NCBI GenBank assembly: GCA_963770915.1
Contig: CAVYRG010000001.1
Coordinates: forward strand, 1,674,001 to 1,738,000
Direction: 5' to 3'
DNA: 64,000 nt
Source: PALSA-270 sp963770915
GTDB taxonomy: Bacteria; Acidobacteriota; Terriglobia; Terriglobales; Acidobacteriaceae
A program made the position numbers and the translations under genes. The notes under the pieces were generated by a model, which saw only the letters and a program-made list of their open reading frames with translations, was not told the DNA's origin and ran no database searches. This document shows, piece by piece, positions 8,042 through 17,973 of this stretch (positions are counted from its first letter, which is position 1; every line of letters starts with the position of its first letter).

Positions 8042-10462
8042 TCATTCATATCTCAGCGCCACCATGGGATCGACCTTAGCCGCGCGGCGCGCGGGCAGAT
8101 AGCTAGCGGCCAGTGCAAGCAGCACAAAGAGCAACGCAGTCCCGGCAAAGGTGACCGGGTCCGTGGCGCCGACCTGAAACAACAAAGTTTTCATTACGCG
8201 AGTCAGCGCCAGCGCGGCACAAACGCCGACAGCCACTCCAGTCAGCGACAACCAAAGCCCTTGCTTCGCAACCAGCGAAACGATCTCGCGCTGCGGCGCT
8301 CCCAGAGCACGGCGAATGCCGATCTCTCTCGTCCGGCGCGCGACTGAATAAGAGATCACGCTGTACAGTCCGCTCAAGGCGAGCAGAGTCGCAGCCGCGG
8401 AAAACACCGCCAGCAGCCGCATCATCAATCGCAGCTGCACTTCGGAAGCTTCGACCACGTCGTCCATGGTCATCACTTCCGAAACCGGCTGTTCGGGATC
8501 GACCGCCAGCACCTGCGCACGCACTGCGTTGGCCAGAGCTAGCGGATCGCCGTCGGTCCTCACAATGAGCGCCACCGACCCAGCGGGCGACTGCGCTAAA
8601 GGAACATAAAATCCGGGCGCAGGGTCTTGATCCTTGCCTTTCTCGCGCACATCCGCCGAGATACCGACAATTAGTTTTGGTGGATGATTCAGGCCGGCGA
8701 GCAGGTATTGCCCAACCGGATCGGGCCCGTTCGGATACTGCGGCCAAAGCCGCCGCGCCAGGGTTTCATCAATGATGGCCGCCTGTGCGGAGCTGAGATC
8801 GTCGTGCGCCGCGAACTCGCGCCCTCGCTTCAGCGGGATTTTCATGGTGCGAAAATATTCCGGCGAGATGAACTGCAGGATGGCGATGGGCCGCTCATTC
8901 AGCTTCAGGGGCACGCCGGCCGCGGCCTGCACCGGCATCCCTATCCAGATCGTCAAGGGCAGCGTCAGGCTGGTCGCGGCGCTGCGCACCCCCGGCAGGG
9001 CCTCGATCCGCGGCATCAACTGCTCGTAAAATGCCCGCTGCTTCGCGTCCGTGTCATAGCGCGCGGACGAAAGAGAAATGTGCATCGTGAGCAGATGGTC
9101 CGGCTGGAATCCCGGATCCACACGATACAAATGCGCCAGGCTCCTGATGAGAAGCGTCGCGCCGATGAGCAACACGACCGAGAGCGCCACCTGTCCGCTC
9201 ACCAGCAAGCTATGCGAGCCGAAGCGCGCCAGTTTCTTCGGGAGGGCGCCGTCAGCACCTCCTTTCAGCACGCCGACAAGGTTGGTTCGCGAAGCCGTTA
9301 ACGCCGGGATGAGTCCGAAGACTATCCCCGTCACGCCGGAAATCGCGAGCGCGAATCCGAGAACCGTGCCATCGATGCGGATTTCGCCCGCTCGCGGCAG
9401 ATCGACGAAAGTCATGCTGCGGATGGCGGCGATTCCAAACCCTGCCAGGATCACGCCCAGCGCACCGCCGACCGATGCCAGCAGAACACTTTCCGCCAGC
9501 AACTGCCGAACAATGCGGCCTCGGCTCGCGCCGATCGCCACCCGCACTGCGAACTCGCGTGAGCGCGCGGTAGCGCGCGCCAGCAGCAGGCCACCCAGAT
9601 TCGCGCACACGATCAGCAGTACCAAACCCACCGCGCCAAGCAGCATCCAGAGTTTCGCGCCCATCTCGGAGACCACTTGATCTTTCAGCGGCGACCACGC
9701 TTCCGGGGTATCCAGTTTTCCATCGAGCATTCCCGGATGGGCGGCGGCGTACTGGCGTTTCAGTACGGTCAATTCCGCGTTGGCATGCGCGATATCGATC
9801 CCGGGCTTCAACCGCCCGAACAACCTCAAGATCGGGCTAATCTGCCGCATCTGCGGGGTGCCAATCCCCGATAACTCCACGGGCCTCGTCACCCAGACAT
9901 CCGTGCCGCCAAAGGGAAACTGAAATCCCGCCGGCAAAATGCCTATGACGTTGCAAGGCGCACCGGCCAGCGTGATGGTCCGGCCGACAATTCCCGGATC
10001 CCCGCCAAATTGCCGCTGCCACAACTCCGCGCTGATCATCACGACCGCGGGAGCGCCGGCCTCGTCTTCCTCGGCGAGAAAGCTGCGCCCTTGCAGCGGG
10101 CTGATCCCGAGAACATCCAGAAAATTCCAGGAGACACGAGCGCCATTCAACATCACAGGCGTGGCGATGCCGGAAAGCGCCATGTGTTCGGAAGGCCCGG
10201 CGTATGCGGCCAGGTTGCTGAAGGACTGATTTGCGGCCTTCATTTCCTCGAACCGAACCGGCGTCGCGCCACGCGTGAGCAACACCAACCGGCCCGCTTG
10301 CCGATACGGAAGCGGCTTGAGCAGGACTGCATGGATGACCGAAAACATCGCCGTGTTCGCGCCGATGCCGACGGCAAGCGTGAGCACGGCCGCCAAGGCA
10401 AAGCCCGGACTCTTGCGAAGTTGTCGGATCGCAGAGCGCATGTCCTGGAACAGTCCGTTCAT
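8042..10462 (-). CDS. ADOP-type ABC permease, array position 7
   Basis: An 806-residue MacB/FtsX-like permease of the duplicated eight-helix type. The N-terminal motif is MRSAIRQLRKSPGF, followed by the helix AAVLTLAVGIGANTAMFSVI; the C-terminus is PARRAAKVDPMVALRYE. The segment NTAMFSVIHAVLLKPLPY closely resembles that of the first permease of the array (22901-25312), which suggests these two are closer to each other than to the rest. The gap to the next gene is 15 nt. The preceding gene's last codons and stop (GAATGAGGA) supply the ribosome-binding site, with the ATG 6 nt after the stop. Confidence 0.92.
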   Translation of the reverse strand: MNGLFQDMRSAIRQLRKSPGFALAAVLTLAVGIGANTAMFSVIHAVLLKPLPYRQAGRLVLLTRGATPVRFEEMKAANQSFSNLAAYAGPSEHMALSGIATPVMLNGARVSWNFLDVLGISPLQGRSFLAEEDEAGAPAVVMISAELWQRQFGGDPGIVGRTITLAGAPCNVIGILPAGFQFPFGGTDVWVTRPVELSGIGTPQMRQISPILRLFGRLKPGIDIAHANAELTVLKRQYAAAHPGMLDGKLDTPEAWSPLKDQVVSEMGAKLWMLLGAVGLVLLIVCANLGGLLLARATARSREFAVRVAIGASRGRIVRQLLAESVLLASVGGALGVILAGFGIAAIRSMTFVDLPRAGEIRIDGTVLGFALAISGVTGIVFGLIPALTASRTNLVGVLKGGADGALPKKLARFGSHSLLVSGQVALSVVLLIGATLLIRSLAHLYRVDPGFQPDHLLTMHISLSSARYDTDAKQRAFYEQLMPRIEALPGVRSAATSLTLPLTIWIGMPVQAAAGVPLKLNERPIAILQFISPEYFRTMKIPLKRGREFAAHDDLSSAQAAIIDETLARRLWPQYPNGPDPVGQYLLAGLNHPPKLIVGISADVREKGKDQDPAPGFYVPLAQSPAGSVALIVRTDGDPLALANAVRAQVLAVDPEQPVSEVMTMDDVVEASEVQLRLMMRLLAVFSAAATLLALSGLYSVISYSVARRTREIGIRRALGAPQREIVSLVAKQGLWLSLTGVAVGVCAALALTRVMKTLLFQVGATDPVTFAGTALLFVLLALAASYLPARRAAKVDPMVALRYE

Positions 10463-10468
10463 AAGTCC

Positions 10469-12976
10469 TCATTCATATCGCAGCGCCACCATGGGATCGA
10501 CGTTTGCCGCGCGTCGGGCGGGGATGTAACTGGCCAGCGCCGCTACGCCCGCCAGGATGCACGTAAAACCCACAAAACTCGATGGATCGAGAAACGACAG
10601 GCCGAACAACATATCGGGGGAGCCCGGAAAAACCAGAAATGCGTGCGCTGCACTGGAGGCCGCGGCGGACAATAGAAATCCCAAACTTGCCCCAAGGATG
10701 ACCGGTCGCATCCCCTGGCGCAGAACCAAATTCAGAACGTCCGCCCTGGTCGCACCGAGGGCCATGCGGATGCCGATTTCCCGCGTTCTTTGGCTGACCA
10801 GGTATGCCATCACCCCGTAGATCCCAACCGCCGCGAGTGGCAGAGCCAGCCCTGCTAGAACGGCTACGAAGGTTCCCAAGGTTAGTGGGAGCAGCTTCTG
10901 AAGTCGCATAGGACCATCCTCCAAACTGAAAAGATTCGGCTGCAAGGTTCCATCCATCGCCCTCAAAGACTCTCGCACCGCTTTCGCCGCGTCGCGCGGC
11001 TCACCCTGCACTCTTATGAGCAGTGCATACCCGGCATATTTGTCGGGATGAGTCGGCAGATAGAAGTAGGCAGGATCCACGCGCGTCAGATTTGCGTTAC
11101 GCACGTCTTTGGCTACCCCGATGACTTCGAACTCGTGCCAGACATTGTTAAATTCAAGGTCCACCTTGAAATGTTTCCCGATGGGATTTTCGCCGGGCCA
11201 AAACCGCCTGGCGGTAGCGTTGCTGAGAATCGCCACCGCGGCTCCCGACTCTGCCTCCTGCCTGGTAAAGTCACGTCCCCAAAGAATGGGCACGCTCATA
11301 GTCTCGAAATATTCCGGAGATACGTAGTTCCCCAGCGCGCCTCCCGGAAAGTTGCTCAGCGAGCCTTCTCGTCCTTCAATGATGGTGGGCGGAGTGAAGG
11401 TGCCGGTCCCGGGCGGCCGATATGAGATCGCTACTGACGCTACGTTAGGCAACGATTTCAAGCGGTCAATGACGCGCTTTTGAAGTGCCTCAGAGGGATG
11501 CGGTCCGGTATTGAGACCAACAAAAAAAACTCGCTTCGTCTCATATCCGGGATCTACGGTCAGAGAGCGCCGCAGACCTTGCATCAAGAGGCCCGCGCTG
11601 ATGAGCAAGAAGAGCGAAATGGCGAATTGCCCTCCGACCAGCAGACTGCGTGCTCGCGAGCTGCCGATTCGTTGGCCGACTGTTCCGCCTTCACCTTTCA
11701 GCGCGATGAGCGCGCCCGCCCTGGAGAATTGCAGCGCTGGATACAAACCGAAAATCGCTCCCGTACAGAGAGAGAGCAGCAAAGTGTAGGCAAAAACCCA
11801 GACGTCTACGGTCATGTGAATGGCAGTCACCGCCGCGCCGAAGATAGAAAGAGACTGAGCCGCCAGGGCAAGCTCAAGAAAATGGCTCAACCATATTGAG
11901 AGGACCAGGCCGCCCATTCCTCCGGCCAAACCGAGCAGAATGCTCTCGGTCAGCAACTGCCGAATCAGCCGCGCCCGGCTCGCCCCCAGGGCCCGCCGCA
12001 CGGCGATCTCCTGTTGCCGGATGTTTCCTCGCGCCAGCAGCATATTTGCCAGATTCGCGCAGCCGATCAGGAGCACAAGCCCGATCAATGCCATCAGCAA
12101 TCCGGCAACACCTCGGAACCACAACGTATTCGTTTCGCCAAAATAGGTAGCCGGCTCAAGCGCAATCGCAATCGTCGTATCGTGCTGGTTGTTAGCCCGC
12201 CCCCATTGCGACGCCAGCAACAGGAGCTCGGCAGATCCTTGCGAACGGGCCACGCCAGGCCCTAAGCGCGCCAGCAATTGAAGCTCGCCATCGTTCGCTT
12301 GATTTGCCCACGCCTGCCCAGGCTGGAGGTGCGCCTGGGTCGCGATCGGCGCCCAGAAGTCGGGAACCAAAGGCGGAGCGCCCGTGCCAATAAAATCCTG
12401 TGGCGCAACACCAACAATGGTGAATGTCACATCGTTCACTCGGAGAGTCTTGCCCACGATCGAGCGATCCGCATGGAACTCCCGCTGCCAAAAGGAATAG
12501 CTCAAAACCACCATGGGCTCCGACTCGGGCTTGTCGTCTTCGGCGAAGAAGAACCGGCCCGCAGCTGCTTCGTTCGCCAGAGTGGAGAAGTAATTGCCTG
12601 AAACAATCTGTCCCTGAAGGGTTTTCCCGGTTCCAGGTGCGTCTCCTGGAACGACAGCGCGAACCGGAATGAGCCGGCTCGCGGCAATCAGGCTTGACAG
12701 GTCCAAGTTATGGTCCCTGTAGAAAAGATATTCAGGATAAGAAAAGAAAAACTGCGAATCGCCGGTAGCTCCGCTCTTCAGCGATTGCTCAATCCTGAAC
12801 AATCCGCGGGCATCTTTCACCGGTAGCAATTTCAGCGCTACCCCATCGTAGGCAGTGAAGAACGTGGTGTTAACGCCAATCCCCAACGCCAGCGTGAGCA
12901 CCCCAACCGCGGTAAATCCCGGCGACTTCCGCAACTGCCGCAATGCGTAACGAAGATCTTGAAGCAATCCAGTCAT
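10469..12976 (-). CDS. ADOP-type ABC permease, array position 6
   Basis: An 835-residue duplicated MacB/FtsX-like permease. The N-terminus is LRYALRQLRKSPGF; the first helix runs into GIGVNTTFFTAYDGVALKLLPVKD. The LPVKD segment and the following YPEYLFYRDHN resemble the copy at 15458-17968 (LPVKE, YPMYRDLRDHN), so these two form a likely subgroup. The C-terminus is PARRAANVDPMVALRYE, with Asn where the other copies have Lys. The ribosome-binding site GAGGAG overlaps the previous gene's TGA stop (GAGTGAGGAG), with a 9-nt gap. The array context implies energising by one of the two operon ATPases. Confidence 0.92.
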   Translation of the reverse strand: MTGLLQDLRYALRQLRKSPGFTAVGVLTLALGIGVNTTFFTAYDGVALKLLPVKDARGLFRIEQSLKSGATGDSQFFFSYPEYLFYRDHNLDLSSLIAASRLIPVRAVVPGDAPGTGKTLQGQIVSGNYFSTLANEAAAGRFFFAEDDKPESEPMVVLSYSFWQREFHADRSIVGKTLRVNDVTFTIVGVAPQDFIGTGAPPLVPDFWAPIATQAHLQPGQAWANQANDGELQLLARLGPGVARSQGSAELLLLASQWGRANNQHDTTIAIALEPATYFGETNTLWFRGVAGLLMALIGLVLLIGCANLANMLLARGNIRQQEIAVRRALGASRARLIRQLLTESILLGLAGGMGGLVLSIWLSHFLELALAAQSLSIFGAAVTAIHMTVDVWVFAYTLLLSLCTGAIFGLYPALQFSRAGALIALKGEGGTVGQRIGSSRARSLLVGGQFAISLFLLISAGLLMQGLRRSLTVDPGYETKRVFFVGLNTGPHPSEALQKRVIDRLKSLPNVASVAISYRPPGTGTFTPPTIIEGREGSLSNFPGGALGNYVSPEYFETMSVPILWGRDFTRQEAESGAAVAILSNATARRFWPGENPIGKHFKVDLEFNNVWHEFEVIGVAKDVRNANLTRVDPAYFYLPTHPDKYAGYALLIRVQGEPRDAAKAVRESLRAMDGTLQPNLFSLEDGPMRLQKLLPLTLGTFVAVLAGLALPLAAVGIYGVMAYLVSQRTREIGIRMALGATRADVLNLVLRQGMRPVILGASLGFLLSAAASSAAHAFLVFPGSPDMLFGLSFLDPSSFVGFTCILAGVAALASYIPARRAANVDPMVALRYE

Positions 12977-12985
12977 TGTTTCTCC

Positions 12986-15412
12986 TCACTCGTAGCGCAG
13001 CGCCACCATGGGATCGACCTTGGTGGCGCGTTGCGCGGGGAAATAGCAGGCGAGCAAGGCCACCGCCAACAGCGTGATCGAAACCACGCTGAACGCCGCA
13101 AAGTCCACCGTGCCGACGCCGAATAACATGCTTCGCATGGTGCGTCCCACCAGGCAGGCGCCTCCCAACCCAAGCCCCAAACCGATGAGAGCCAAAATCA
13201 CTCCCTCTTTCAAGACCAGCCGCAGCACCTGCTCGCGGCTTGCGCCCAAGGCGATGCGCAGCCCAATTTCGTGGGTCCGCTGCCCCACCATGAATGCCAT
13301 AACCCCATAGGTGCCGATCGCAGCCAGCAGCAGCGCGACCACCGCGAATGCGCCATACAACAACGAGATGAACCGGTCGCCAACCAGCGATTCACTTACG
13401 ATCTGGTCCATCGTCTTCACCTGGGCCAACGCCAGATCGGGATCAACCGAGTGCACCGCTGCCGCAATGCTCTTGATCATCAATTCCGGATCGCCGGCCG
13501 TCCGCACCGCCATGCTGGCCTGCGGCCACGGGCTTTGCCAGAAGGGCACATCGATCTCCGGAAATCCGTCCCTGCGGAGTCCGCCGTTGTGTACGTTGTG
13601 GTAAACCCCCACGATCTGCCATTCGATAGGCGGCCCCAGTTTGGTCACTCCGGGAATCAGTTGCTCGACGACCACCCGCTGGGTCAGCGGGTTCGTGCCT
13701 TTCAGATAGCGATTGGCGAAAGTCTCATTCACCATGGCGACGGGAATACCGCCTGCAACATCCTGCTCGGTGAAGCTTCGCCCTTGCGCCAGTTGAATCC
13801 CGAAGGTCTGGAAATAGCTGGGAGTGACCATCGAAAAGCCGGCGCCCGGACGGGCGGAGGGATCGGTGAACGGTTTTCCCGCGATGTAAAAGGGCATTCC
13901 GAAACCGGTGCCTCGCAACGGCATGCCTTCGCCGGCTTCCGCGTGGTTCACTCCGGGAAGCGCCTCAATTTTCTCCAACAGTTGCCGGTAGAACGTGACT
14001 ATCTGTTCGGGCTGAGTGAATTTGTCGTTGGGGACGGGAAGAGAGAACGTAATGAGATGGTCAACCTGGAAGCCTGGGTCCACTCTCGCCAGATTCCAGA
14101 AGCTGTGGATGGCCAGGCCTGCTCCCGCCAAAAGCGTAAGCGCAAGTGAAAATTCCAGGATCACAAGCGTGCGCCGCAGATTATGCCGCCCGGAACCGGA
14201 GACCGAGCGGCTTCCCTCTTTTAAGGTCTCATTCAGATCAAGGCGCGATGCCTGCCAGGCTGGAGCGCAGCCAAAGAGCACGCCGGAGAGTAAAGTCGCC
14301 GCGAAAGTGAACAGCAGAACGGGCACGCTCAGGCGGACATCCGCCTCCGACGGCAGCGTGTATTGCGGCAGAGCTGCCATGAAAATCTTCATCATGACCA
14401 TTCCCAAAGCTGTCCCCAACACCCCGCCGATCAGCGCCAGAGTCAGGCTCTCGACGAGAAATTGCCGAAATACCTGCCAGTGCGATGCACCCAGTGAACC
14501 CCGCACCGCAACTTCCTTTTGCCGGGTCGAGCTTCGCGCCAAGAGCAGGTTGGCAACATTTACGCACGCGATCAGCAAAATGAAACCGACCGCCGCCATC
14601 AGCAGCCACATGGTCTTGATCACGTCAGGAGGCAGAAAGTCGTTATGCAAGGGTTCTACGCTGATGCCCCAGCCTTTATCGGACTTGGGATTATCTTGCG
14701 CGACCCGCTGCGCTACGACATCCATATCGGCCTGCGCCTGGGCCACGGAAACGCCGGGCTTGAGTCGCCCGAAAACCAGCAGCCAGTGAAAGTCATGATT
14801 GAGTTGCTCCGGCTTGAAGACCAACGGAACAAAAAAATCTCCCGCCATCCGGTCGGGAGGACCTGGACGTCGAATACCGATCACGGTGTACGGTTCGCCA
14901 TCCAGCCGGAGCTGCGTGCCAATGATGTTAGGATTCGAGCCCAAGTGTTCCCACATGCGATGGGTGAGAATGACCACGTGGTCTTTACCCGCTTGCCCCT
15001 CTTCAGGCAAAAAAAAGCGGCCCATCCAGGGCGTCTCTCCCAGAAACTTGCCGAAGTAGCCGGGAATCGAGCGGCCGCCATCGACCATTTCGGGCGCGGT
15101 ACCGGGCATGGCCAGATTGAAGCTTGCGGCAGTGGAACTCACCAGGATCTGAAACGTCGTGTTTTGTCGCTGCCAATCCTCATAATCGCCGGCCGCAACC
15201 CCGTTGCGCTCGCCTTGCACCTTCGACCACACGACCACGAGCTGCCCGGGATGGGGGTAGGGCATGGCCTCAAACAATGTGGCGTAGATCACGCTGAAGA
15301 TGGCTGTAGTGGCGCCAATGCCTAAGGCCAGCGTGAGCGCGGCCACCGCCGCGAAGCCGTAGTTCTTCCGCCACAAGCGAAATCCAAAGCGAAGGTCACG
15401 CAAGAGGTTCAT
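12986..15412 (-). CDS. ADOP-type ABC permease, array position 5
   Basis: An 808-residue duplicated MacB/FtsX-like permease. The N-terminus LRFGFRLWRKNYGF departs from the LRQLRKSPGF consensus of the other copies. The first helix is AVAALTLALGIGATTAIFSV, and the C-terminus CYFPAQRATKVDPMVALRYE matches the copy at 5591-8026, its probable closest paralogue. The gap from the preceding gene is the longest within the array (45 nt). The product should have two large periplasmic domains and eight membrane helices. The substrate is unknown. Confidence 0.92.
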   Translation of the reverse strand: MNLLRDLRFGFRLWRKNYGFAAVAALTLALGIGATTAIFSVIYATLFEAMPYPHPGQLVVVWSKVQGERNGVAAGDYEDWQRQNTTFQILVSSTAASFNLAMPGTAPEMVDGGRSIPGYFGKFLGETPWMGRFFLPEEGQAGKDHVVILTHRMWEHLGSNPNIIGTQLRLDGEPYTVIGIRRPGPPDRMAGDFFVPLVFKPEQLNHDFHWLLVFGRLKPGVSVAQAQADMDVVAQRVAQDNPKSDKGWGISVEPLHNDFLPPDVIKTMWLLMAAVGFILLIACVNVANLLLARSSTRQKEVAVRGSLGASHWQVFRQFLVESLTLALIGGVLGTALGMVMMKIFMAALPQYTLPSEADVRLSVPVLLFTFAATLLSGVLFGCAPAWQASRLDLNETLKEGSRSVSGSGRHNLRRTLVILEFSLALTLLAGAGLAIHSFWNLARVDPGFQVDHLITFSLPVPNDKFTQPEQIVTFYRQLLEKIEALPGVNHAEAGEGMPLRGTGFGMPFYIAGKPFTDPSARPGAGFSMVTPSYFQTFGIQLAQGRSFTEQDVAGGIPVAMVNETFANRYLKGTNPLTQRVVVEQLIPGVTKLGPPIEWQIVGVYHNVHNGGLRRDGFPEIDVPFWQSPWPQASMAVRTAGDPELMIKSIAAAVHSVDPDLALAQVKTMDQIVSESLVGDRFISLLYGAFAVVALLLAAIGTYGVMAFMVGQRTHEIGLRIALGASREQVLRLVLKEGVILALIGLGLGLGGACLVGRTMRSMLFGVGTVDFAAFSVVSITLLAVALLACYFPAQRATKVDPMVALRYE

Positions 15413-15457
15413 AGCAATCTCCCGCTTTCCTCAATCATTCTTTTCGTTGCCGGCTTC

Positions 15458-17968
15458 TCATTCATATCTCAACGCCACCATGGGATCGACCTTGGCCGCC
15501 CTGCGCGCGGGCAGCGCGGCGGATGCGAATGCGACGATCGCCATCAAAACCACCACCACGCCAAGCGTCAGCGGATCGCTGGCCGACACGCCAAACAATT
15601 GACTCCGCACCGCGCGGGCAAACAACAACGACAACGGGAGTCCAGCTGCCATGCCGATTCCCGCCAGCCACAGCACTTCGTATAGGACCATGCGCACCAC
15701 CGCGATCTGCGTTGCGCCCATGGCGATGCGCACTCCAATTTCACGAGTGCGCTGTGCCGTAGAAAAAGCTAAGACTCCGTAGGTCCCGATAGCCGCCATC
15801 AGGGCCGCCAGTAGGCCGAAGCTCGAGGCCAAGTAGGCAATTACACGCTCGTTGGTCAGGTTGTCGTTAATCTGTTCCTGCATGGTGCGGAAGTTGCTCA
15901 GCACCAGGTTTGAGTCGAGCCTCTGCATCGCCTGGCGAATGGTCGCCTCGGCGCCTTGGGGGGCTTGCCAGGTACGGGCGTAAAACACCAACTGCCCGGG
16001 ATGCTGGTCCGGGAGAAAAGGGGTGTAGACGGTGCGGCCGACATTGCCGCGGACGTTGGTGTGCTTCGCGTCTCTGGCTACGCCAACGATCTGGGTGTCG
16101 AACTTTACGTCGCCCGCCCCCTGGCCAAAGTAGCGACCGATCGCTTCCTGGGGCCGATTAAAATAGTGGCGCGCGAAGCTCTCGTTCACGACCGCTACCT
16201 TGTGCGCACTGGCCTGATCTTCGTCGGTGAGTTCGCGTCCTGCGAGAAGAGGCATTTTCAGCGTGGAGAAATACTGGGAGCTCACGTATTCCCACTCGAC
16301 GTTCGTGTCTTCGCCCTCGGCGGCGCGGTACCCGACAACGGTGATATTGGTTCTTCGGTTGGTATCGGCCAGTTCAGGATCATTGGTGGCCGCGGCTGAG
16401 CGCACTCCCGGCAGGCTGGAGACTCTTTCCAATATTCGCCGGCTGAGCTCTTGAGTCTGCCCCGGCTGATATCCGGCCAAGCGCGGGTCCACCGTGAAGG
16501 TCATGAGGTGATCGGTGGCAATGCCTACGTCGAGGGTCTTGAGGTTGCGCAGCGTGCGCGCAAACAGCCCCGCTCCCACTAGCAGCAAAAAGCTCAGCCC
16601 GATCTGCGCCGCCACCGAGGCCCGCCGCAAGCGGTGCGGGCCGCCCGCGATAGCCGCAGCCTGCTGCTTGAGCGCGGAGGTCACCTCAGGACGCCAAAAC
16701 TGCAATAGCGGCGCCACGCTGAAAAGCACACTCACCAGCAGAGCGAGAGCAAGGTTAAAGGCAAGAATCCGAAAGTCTGGCTGGGAAGAGAACGCAAGCT
16801 GCACCGCCGGCGGCCTCGCCCACAGCATATGCATCAGCACCGGAGAGACAAGCGGCGCCAGTGCAATTCCCGCCAGCCCTCCCGCCAGCCCCAACAACAT
16901 GCCCTCCGTGAGCAGTTGTTGCATCACCCTTCCCCGTTTCGCGCCCAGCGCATAGCGCACCGAGATTTCGCGCGTGCGCGATGCTACCCGCACCAGCACC
17001 AAGCTGCCCACATTCGCGCAAGCCATGAGCAGCAGCAACCCGGCCAGCGCCATGACGATCACGAGAGTGGTGGGAACGTTCCCGTGCACCGGCACGCCTT
17101 TCGATCCGTCGTCCAGAAAAAGATGAGAATTGGTCAGAAATGCATCTTTGAAATGCTGCGAGCTGTGCCCGCCAAGCTGACTGAACTCTTCCGCACGAAT
17201 CGAATGCCACAAGGAATCAATTCCTGCCTGCGCCTGTGCGCGGCTCAGGCCCGGTTTCAACCTTCCCACGATGTTCAACCACTGCGCACGTCTCTTCTCC
17301 AGATCGGTCCAGCCCGGCATGATCTCCGGCTTCATCATCATTGGTGCAAAGATTGCGGGATTGTCTCCACCCACCACACTGTGAAAGCCGGGCTGAGTCA
17401 CTCCAATGATGGTGAAGGGATTCCCATTGACGGAAATGTTCTGACTTACAACGCCCGGATCGGCGCCAAATCGCCGCTGCCAGTAGTCGAAACTCAACAC
17501 CACGACCGGACTAGCCCCCTGAACGAGATCGTCGGAGGGCACGACCAGGCGGCCCAGAGCAGCGTGCACTCCCACCACATCAAAGTAATTCCCGGAAACC
17601 AACTCCGCATCCGCCAGCTCGGGCTGGTTGTGCCATTGCACCCCGACTCGCGCCCAATCCGTCGCAACCAATCCACTGAAGACGGAGTTATGATCCCGCA
17701 GATCGCGATACATGGGATAAGAAAAGTACAGGTGGTCATCGGTGCGCGTGCTCGAATCGCCCTCAAAAATGCCGGAGTATCTCAGCAATGCAAGCTGGTT
17801 CGGTTCCTTCACCGGCAGGCTGCGAAACAATGCCTGATCGAGCAGCGTGTAGATAGCGGTGTTCGCTCCGATGCCTAGCGCCAGAGTGATGACGGCGACC
17901 ATCGCAAATCCCGGGCTCTTGCGCAGTTGCCTCAAGGCGTAGCGGATATCGTAGAAGACACTATTCAT
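15458..17968 (-). CDS. ADOP-type ABC permease, array position 4
   Basis: An 836-residue duplicated MacB/FtsX-like permease starting MNSVFYDIRYALRQLRKSPGF at 17968. The reading frame stays open for another 128 codons upstream, but those codons overlap the 3' end of the neighbouring permease gene and encode an arginine/glycine-rich shadow sequence. I therefore place the start at 17968, 5 nt after the neighbour's stop. The upstream SD match is weak (GAGTGAAGTCT). LPVKEPNQLALLRYSG and YPMYRDLRDHN group it with the copy at 10469-12976. The C-terminus is PARRAAKVDPMVALRYE. Confidence 0.91.
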   Translation of the reverse strand: MNSVFYDIRYALRQLRKSPGFAMVAVITLALGIGANTAIYTLLDQALFRSLPVKEPNQLALLRYSGIFEGDSSTRTDDHLYFSYPMYRDLRDHNSVFSGLVATDWARVGVQWHNQPELADAELVSGNYFDVVGVHAALGRLVVPSDDLVQGASPVVVLSFDYWQRRFGADPGVVSQNISVNGNPFTIIGVTQPGFHSVVGGDNPAIFAPMMMKPEIMPGWTDLEKRRAQWLNIVGRLKPGLSRAQAQAGIDSLWHSIRAEEFSQLGGHSSQHFKDAFLTNSHLFLDDGSKGVPVHGNVPTTLVIVMALAGLLLLMACANVGSLVLVRVASRTREISVRYALGAKRGRVMQQLLTEGMLLGLAGGLAGIALAPLVSPVLMHMLWARPPAVQLAFSSQPDFRILAFNLALALLVSVLFSVAPLLQFWRPEVTSALKQQAAAIAGGPHRLRRASVAAQIGLSFLLLVGAGLFARTLRNLKTLDVGIATDHLMTFTVDPRLAGYQPGQTQELSRRILERVSSLPGVRSAAATNDPELADTNRRTNITVVGYRAAEGEDTNVEWEYVSSQYFSTLKMPLLAGRELTDEDQASAHKVAVVNESFARHYFNRPQEAIGRYFGQGAGDVKFDTQIVGVARDAKHTNVRGNVGRTVYTPFLPDQHPGQLVFYARTWQAPQGAEATIRQAMQRLDSNLVLSNFRTMQEQINDNLTNERVIAYLASSFGLLAALMAAIGTYGVLAFSTAQRTREIGVRIAMGATQIAVVRMVLYEVLWLAGIGMAAGLPLSLLFARAVRSQLFGVSASDPLTLGVVVVLMAIVAFASAALPARRAAKVDPMVALRYE

Positions 17969-17973
17969 AGACT

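Noticed and set aside
16829..17878. 349-codon plus-strand open frame opposite a permease
   Set aside because: Antisense shadow caused by high GC; rich in His/Arg/Gln with no domain.
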